64,000 nt of DNA, from NCBI GenBank assembly GCA_016125075.1, contig WGMO01000010.1, forward strand, positions 1 to 64,000, written 5' to 3'. The notes under the pieces are model-generated. The model was given only the letters and a program-made list of their open reading frames with translations, was not told the DNA's origin and searched no databases. Each line of letters begins with the position of its first letter. Position 1 is the stretch's first letter. This DNA is from Terrimonas sp. Lineage in GTDB: Bacteria > Bacteroidota > Bacteroidia > Chitinophagales > Chitinophagaceae. This document shows positions 59,730 through 64,000 of the stretch, piece by piece. Made by a program: the position numbers and the translations under genes.

Positions 59730-60074
59730 ATGAAATTCTTTGTAGCCACCCTGCTGACCGCTTTGCTAGCCTTTATCGGAGGTTTAAAATTCGACTGGTG
59801 GATCATTGCCCTTGCGGGCTTCCTGGTTGCCGTGCTGGTACACCAGAAAGCAGGAAAAGCCTTTTTATCAGGCTTTACAGGTTTATTCCTTTTACACGGT
59901 ATACTGGCATTTTGGATCAATAAAGAAAATGACGGGATTCTCGCCACAAAAGTGGCCATGCTGCTCCCCCTGGGCGGCCATCCCTATTTGCTGATCCTGG
60001 TTACAGCATTCATCGGTGGGCTCGTGGCGGGAATTGCTGCTTTGAGTGGGAGTTATTTGCGAAAATCGCATTGA
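59730..60074 (+). CDS. Small membrane protein of unknown function
   Basis: A 114-residue protein with four hydrophobic helices (FFVATLLTALLAFIGGL, WWIIALAGFLVAVLV, FLSGFTGLFLLHGILAFWI, LILVTAFIGGLVAGIAALSG). No catalytic motif is visible. It starts 11 bp after the penicillin-acylase gene and is probably cotranscribed with it, so it could be its membrane partner, but nothing supports a specific function. It ends in a basic tail (YLRKSH). Confidence 0.7.
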   Translation: MKFFVATLLTALLAFIGGLKFDWWIIALAGFLVAVLVHQKAGKAFLSGFTGLFLLHGILAFWINKENDGILATKVAMLLPLGGHPYLLILVTAFIGGLVAGIAALSGSYLRKSH

Positions 60075-60110
60075 TCTTTCGGAAAGGATACCCTTTTTCG
60101 CCAATTTCAT

Positions 60111-60118
60111 TATTTTTG
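60111..60118 (+). promoter_or_regulatory. -7 promoter box of trhO (TATTTTTG)
   Basis: Matches TAnnTTTG, 65 bp before the trhO start codon. Confidence 0.45.
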
Positions 60119-60183
60119 CAGCGCTTTAAAATTTTGCCCAACCTGCAATTGGGTCCCGGTGATCCGGGATAAAATTTATCAAC

Positions 60184-61224
60184 ATGGCGCCATTTCACAA
60201 CCGCATTTCCAGAAAGGAACTGAAGGAACGTATTCTTAAGGACCCTACCCCCAGGACCACCATTTCCTTTTATGCTTATTTTTTTATTGAAGATCCCGCT
60301 TGCTTCAGGAATGAACTTTATCAGCAACTGAACGAATTACAAGTGCTGGGCAGGATTTATGTAGCCCATGAAGGTATCAATGCCCAGGTCAATGTGCCCA
60401 CGGTGAACCTGGAGTTGTTCAGGGCTTGCCTTCATGCTTACCCTGCCTTACAAAATATCCGGTTAAATTTAGCAGTGGATGACAATGGTAAATCTTTCTT
60501 TGTCTTGGATATAAAGGTCCGGAAAAAGATCGTGGCCGATGGTATCGAAGATCCTGATTTTGACATGAACAACAAGGGACGGTATGTAAACGCCGAGGAA
60601 TTTAACCGGCTGACAGAAGACCCTGATACGATTGTGATTGACATGCGCAATCATTATGAGTATGAAGTGGGACATTTTGTAAAAGCGCTGGAAGTACCCA
60701 GTGATACTTTTCGGGAACAACTTCCGATGGCAGCGGATATGATGAAAGAACATAAGGAAAAAAATATCATCATGTATTGTACCGGGGGGATCCGATGCGA
60801 AAAGGCCAGTGCCTATATGAAACACAGGGGATTTAAGAATGTGTTTCACCTCGAGGGAGGGATCATTCATTATACCCGGCAGGCCAGGGAAAAAGGGCTT
60901 GATAATAAGTTTATCGGCAAGAATTTTGTTTTTGACGAAAGACTGGGCGAAAGAATTACTACAGACGTTATTGCCAGATGCCACCAATGCGGAAAACCCT
61001 GTGATACCCATGTCAATTGTGTAAACAGCGCCTGTCATTTACTTTTTATTCAATGCGATGAATGCAAAGCGAAAATGGATGCCTGCTGCAGCAAAGCCTG
61101 CCAGGATTTCATCCATCTGCCGGAGGCCGAACAAAAAGAAAGAAGAAAGGGAATCGATAAAGGCAGGAATATTTTCAACAAATCCAGGAAACGTATTCCC
61201 CTGCAAAAAAGAATGAGAAAGTAA
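60184..61224 (+). CDS. trhO: tRNA uridine(34) hydroxylase, rhodanese family
   Basis: A rhodanese-fold enzyme that forms 5-hydroxyuridine at tRNA position 34, the first step to cmo5U/mo5U. The N-terminal domain ([36 protein letters not shown]) is specific to the TrhO/YceA group, and the rhodanese domain has the active-site cysteine in [19 protein letters not shown] cysteine-rich C-terminal segment ([33 protein letters not shown]) is also typical. Length (346) fits. It adds to the tRNA-modification genes miaB and trmH in this window. Formerly annotated as a rhodanese-related sulfurtransferase. Confidence 0.93.
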   Translation: MAPFHNRISRKELKERILKDPTPRTTISFYAYFFIEDPACFRNELYQQLNELQVLGRIYVAHEGINAQVNVPTVNLELFRACLHAYPALQNIRLNLAVDDNGKSFFVLDIKVRKKIVADGIEDPDFDMNNKGRYVNAEEFNRLTEDPDTIVIDMRNHYEYEVGHFVKALEVPSDTFREQLPMAADMMKEHKEKNIIMYCTGGIRCEKASAYMKHRGFKNVFHLEGGIIHYTRQAREKGLDNKFIGKNFVFDERLGERITTDVIARCHQCGKPCDTHVNCVNSACHLLFIQCDECKAKMDACCSKACQDFIHLPEAEQKERRKGIDKGRNIFNKSRKRIPLQKRMRK

Positions 61225-61371
61225 TTGATTGACTTTCAATTGGTTCTTATTTGATTTCCTCGATACAATCCGGATGGTAAGGTTTCTCGTATATCCTTAA
61301 CAGTTTAGTAAAAACTGCATTCCGATCCATTTCCTGCGAAAAACTTATTCCGAACCAAAATAATTCGTACC

Positions 61372-62754
61372 ATGAATAATGTCTTCGCAAGGATGCGTTC
61401 CGCTCTGCATATCATCAAAAAAATTGGTTTTCGCCCGGGAATGGATGAATATGAAAAAAGAAAACTGGGCATCTTTAATCTCCTGAATTTTTTTGGGCTG
61501 ATCTCCGGACTCCTGGTTCCGTTTGCCGGTTTTTTTAATCAGGATCATTTACCGTTGCTGGCGTGGGTGGTTGCTTTTTCACCATTTTTTATCAGCTTTT
61601 CAGTTTTGATGGGTAACTATTATGGCAAATATGAAACCGCAAGGGTTTGCTATTTCATATTTTATCCGCTGATAACAGGTCTGGTTTATGCCACAGGGAT
61701 GGATGTGGGCATACAGCTGTTTTTTATCTTATATGGCCTCCTATCTGTTTTCTTTTTAAAGCGGATAGCACATGTACTATTTTCGTTCAGTCTTTCGATG
61801 CTGCTTTACTTCATGGTTTCGGTGGTCAATTACCGGTATACCCTATATCTTAAAGACAGCAACTATCCTTTCTATGTATTTAATAATGCCCTTGCCGTAG
61901 CTTTCATATTCTATTCGCTATACCTTATTAAACAGGAAAATGCCCGGTATCAGCAAAGCCTTCTTAGGGCCAACAGTGAATTAAACCTTAACAATATTGA
62001 GATCAATCAACAAAAGACTGAAATTGACCAGAAAGCCACTTTGCTGGAAGCACAAACCCAGCAGTTATCCGAACTGAATGCGGTGAAAAATAAATTATTT
62101 TCAGTCATCTCCCATGACCTGAAAGGCCCCCTCTATGCTTTGAGGAACCTGTTCCGTAATATGCAGCAATTCGATACCCCCGCTAATGAGATCAAGATGA
62201 TCATCCCGGATGTGGTCAACGACCTGAATTATACCACCGGGCTGATGGAGAATCTCCTGCAATGGGCTAAAAGCCAGATGCAGGCTGAAGCGATTCATAA
62301 ACAGGTCATTGATCTCCGTGAGTTAATCGAAAAAGCCACCCGGCTTTTAAAACTGCAGGCAGATTCAAAACAGGTTTACCTGGAAACCAGGACCGATAAA
62401 CCGGTCTATGTATATGCAGACATAGACATGGTTGACCTGGTGATCCGGAATATCCTTTCCAATGCAATCAAGTTTACGCCATCACGGGGAAATGTTTCCC
62501 TAAAATTGAACAAAGCTGCTTCATTTGCAGAGGTCATCATTGAAGACACCGGAATGGGTATGAATGCAGAAGCCCTGGAAAAGATTAGAAGAAAAACATA
62601 TTACACGACAAAGGGAACGGCTAACGAAAGCGGCACTGGACTGGGTTTGATGTTATGCCAGGAGTTTCTGAGTAAAAACGGGGGGAGGATGCATATCGAA
62701 AGTGAAGAAGGGAAGGGCACCACCTTTTCATTTACCCTTCCTGTTTCCAATTGA
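61372..62754 (+). CDS. Sensor histidine kinase with six membrane helices, copy 1
   Basis: A 460-residue kinase. Six hydrophobic helices fill residues about 35-195 (FGLISGLLVPFAGFF, VICYFIFYPLITGLVY-like segment, AFIFYSLYLIKQEN). A coiled-coil follows (EINQQKTEIDQKATLLEAQTQQL), then the HisKA domain with the phosphorylated His in LFSVISHDLKGPLYALRNLF and a complete ATPase domain: N box IRNILSNAIKFTP, G1 IEDTGMGM, G2 ESGTGLGLMLCQEFL. No response regulator is fused or adjacent. A paralogue follows directly downstream. The membrane sensor resembles no named input domain I can recognise, so the signal is unknown. Confidence 0.9.
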   Translation: MNNVFARMRSALHIIKKIGFRPGMDEYEKRKLGIFNLLNFFGLISGLLVPFAGFFNQDHLPLLAWVVAFSPFFISFSVLMGNYYGKYETARVCYFIFYPLITGLVYATGMDVGIQLFFILYGLLSVFFLKRIAHVLFSFSLSMLLYFMVSVVNYRYTLYLKDSNYPFYVFNNALAVAFIFYSLYLIKQENARYQQSLLRANSELNLNNIEINQQKTEIDQKATLLEAQTQQLSELNAVKNKLFSVISHDLKGPLYALRNLFRNMQQFDTPANEIKMIIPDVVNDLNYTTGLMENLLQWAKSQMQAEAIHKQVIDLRELIEKATRLLKLQADSKQVYLETRTDKPVYVYADIDMVDLVIRNILSNAIKFTPSRGNVSLKLNKAASFAEVIIEDTGMGMNAEALEKIRRKTYYTTKGTANESGTGLGLMLCQEFLSKNGGRMHIESEEGKGTTFSFTLPVSN

Positions 62755-62839
62755 TTTTGAAAGAAAAGGGCATTCTTACCGATTTTTTCATGTACAATCT
62801 TGTGAATTACAAATGATTAATATACTTTTACCCACTTGG

Positions 62840-62875
62840 TTGACATAATATATTGTACCATTTACAATTGTATTA
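62840..62875 (+). promoter_or_regulatory. Possible promoter with overlapping dyad before the second kinase
   Basis: TTGACA, a 17-bp spacer and TACAAT form a classical sigma-70 type promoter, unusual in this phylum. Overlapping it, TTGTA-CCATT-TACAA with outer arms TAATA/TATTA is a dyad able to bind a regulator or form a hairpin. In AT-rich spacer DNA chance is possible. Confidence 0.35.
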
Positions 62876-62906
62876 TGATTGATAATATCCAATTCCTGAA
62901 AGATTC

Positions 62907-64000
62907 ATGAAACCCATTGGGCAAAATACTGCAGAAACGGCTGACCAATTTGGGGTGAACGAGAGTTCAGCAGCCATGCACCCGGTAACAGACCTCCCGG
63001 TGAAATCCTTTAAAGATTTTGCCGCCATTTCCGGTTTTCTGATGTCCATTATGAACAGTGTTTCCCGGAGGCTCCTGAAAGTCATTCAATGGATCCGGTT
63101 CAACAGCACGACCTTTTTTCAGGCTATCCTGGAACTCAACAACCGGATCAAATATTTCGGTATATCTGACGATGTAACCGTTACTTACAGACGCCGGTTG
63201 GCATTGCTCAACCAGATCAATATTTTACATTTCCTTTCGAATATCATTATACCGGTTGTCGTATTTGTATCCAATGACAATTATTCGGTAACCTCGTTGT
63301 TACTGTCGCTCGCGCCCTCGCTGGTAAGTGTACTGGTGCTGACGCTGAATGCCTATCGTAAATACAATTCAGCCTTATTGGCCTACTTTATCCTGTATCC
63401 CTTTTTTACCTGTCTTATTTACCTCGGGGGTATGAACCTGGGCATGGAATTGTATTTTATCATGTATGGGATATTAGCTGTTTTTTTTCTCAACGAGATC
63501 GGGCAGATCATCTTTTCTGTAAGTTTTTCAATGATCAGTTATTTTATCCTGACCGTAGTGTTGAAAAATTATTCCTTCCAGTTGCAGACGGCCAACCCTG
63601 CTTTTTATTTTTTTAACCAGTTCGTGGCCATCATCTTTATTTTTTATGGCCTTTTGCTCATTAAAAAGGAAAATTCAGATTACCAGGAACATATCCTTGC
63701 CCAAAACAGGGATATTACCGAAAAGGCAAAATTATTGGAAGCACAAACGGCCCAGTTGTCGGCATTAAATTCCGTAAAGACCAGGTTATTTTCGATCATT
63801 TCGCATGATCTTCGTGCACCCGTATACGCCCTGCGGGACCTGTTCAGAAATGCAGAGAAGAAAAGGGTATCGCCGGAGCAGTTCACCGAACTCATTCCCG
63901 ATGTGGTGAATGATCTCAATAAGACCACTGAACTAATGGAAAGCCTCCTGCAGTGGGCAAAAAGCCAGATCAAGGCTGAAACCCTGGAAAAACGCCTGAT
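62907..64000 (+). CDS. Sensor histidine kinase, copy 2, cut by the window end
   Basis: This ORF is open to the window end and absent from the track. It begins MKPIGQNTAETADQ and has a longer N-terminal cytoplasmic region than copy 1 (about 100 residues, with VSRRLLKVIQWIRFN). Then come the same membrane helices (LYFIMYGILAVFFLNEIGQ parallels LFFILYGLLSVFFLKRIAH) and coiled-coil (EKAKLLEAQTAQLSALNSVK). The HisKA motif is LFSIISHDLRAPVYALRDLF, and the end reads MESLLQWAKSQIKAETLEKR. The ATPase domain would lie beyond the window. The similarity marks a tandem gene duplication. Confidence 0.9.
   Translation, partial: MKPIGQNTAETADQFGVNESSAAMHPVTDLPVKSFKDFAAISGFLMSIMNSVSRRLLKVIQWIRFNSTTFFQAILELNNRIKYFGISDDVTVTYRRRLALLNQINILHFLSNIIIPVVVFVSNDNYSVTSLLLSLAPSLVSVLVLTLNAYRKYNSALLAYFILYPFFTCLIYLGGMNLGMELYFIMYGILAVFFLNEIGQIIFSVSFSMISYFILTVVLKNYSFQLQTANPAFYFFNQFVAIIFIFYGLLLIKKENSDYQEHILAQNRDITEKAKLLEAQTAQLSALNSVKTRLFSIISHDLRAPVYALRDLFRNAEKKRVSPEQFTELIPDVVNDLNKTTELMESLLQWAKSQIKAETLEKRL

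Noticed and set aside
1-64000. Mobile elements, CRISPR arrays, rRNA and tRNA genes
   Set aside because: No transposase, integrase, regularly spaced repeats, 16S/23S signatures or tRNA cloverleaf elements were seen by eye on either strand. A tRNAscan-SE and IS search would settle it.

Overview
The window looks like a chromosomal segment of a member of the Bacteroidota, probably near the Chitinophagaceae (the family placement is an inference). Three things support this. Many gene starts are preceded by the Bacteroidota -7 box TAnnTTTG, while Shine-Dalgarno sites are scarce. Several families are typical of this phylum: DUF4249, DUF3822-rsmD, DUF2027/Smr, BrxA/B bacilliredoxin and a short SpeA. 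Gene orders such as miaB / sigma-54 activator / lptE / secG are also typical. I see no rRNA, tRNA, insertion sequence, integrase, phage gene or CRISPR array. Nearly everything is coding, and no stretch over 300 bases lacks a gene once the RNase P RNA gene is counted.

Layout. 0-2.2 kb: two tandem paralogous secreted proteins of unknown function. 2.3-5.8 kb: the translation cluster thrS-infC-rpmI-rplT, with a structured leader ahead of rpmI. 6-13 kb: arginine decarboxylase, secreted proteins, a small heat shock protein, bacilliredoxin, lgt and the primary sigma factor. 13-24.5 kb: a DUF4249 lipoprotein, then mostly forward housekeeping genes (trxB, folB, a TPR protein, DUF3822-rsmD, bioD, 5-formyl-THF cyclo-ligase, lpxK, rnr, a polyprenyl synthase), interrupted by a reverse MATE exporter. 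24.5-32 kb: an amino-acid permease, DUF2027/Smr, a SulP transporter, rnpB, trmH and thioredoxin-fold proteins. 32-39 kb (reverse): miaB, sigma-54 activator, lptE, a conserved unknown, secG, then mltG and a YihY/BrkB membrane protein.

39-49 kb is the most unusual part. Two Fe-S electron-transfer genes, a CCG-domain protein and a membrane 4Fe-4S dicluster protein, would be expected side by side. Here about 6.5 kb of mostly opposite-strand genes lies between them: two paralogous membrane-anchored ATP-grasp proteins, a Crp/Fnr regulator, a YHS protein, a DoxX-like protein, a DinB protein, an NRDE/TANGO2 protein and a LysE-type exporter. The paired ATP-grasp proteins with an exporter directly behind the second are the best candidate for an undescribed pathway. 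A frameshifted membrane protein with a nine-G tract lies at the edge.

49-64 kb: a phosphoribosyltransferase, DUF2279, a phosphohexomutase, a cupin, a sugar-dehydrogenase/permease pair (the permease appears frameshifted), pcm, M48 protease with LemA, a penicillin-acylase-family enzyme, trhO, and two tandem paralogous histidine kinases, the second cut by the window end.

Many genes serve translation and RNA processing (thrS, infC, L35, L20, RsmD, TrmH, MiaB, TrhO, RNase R, RNase P) or the cell envelope (Lgt, LpxK, LptE, SecG, MltG).
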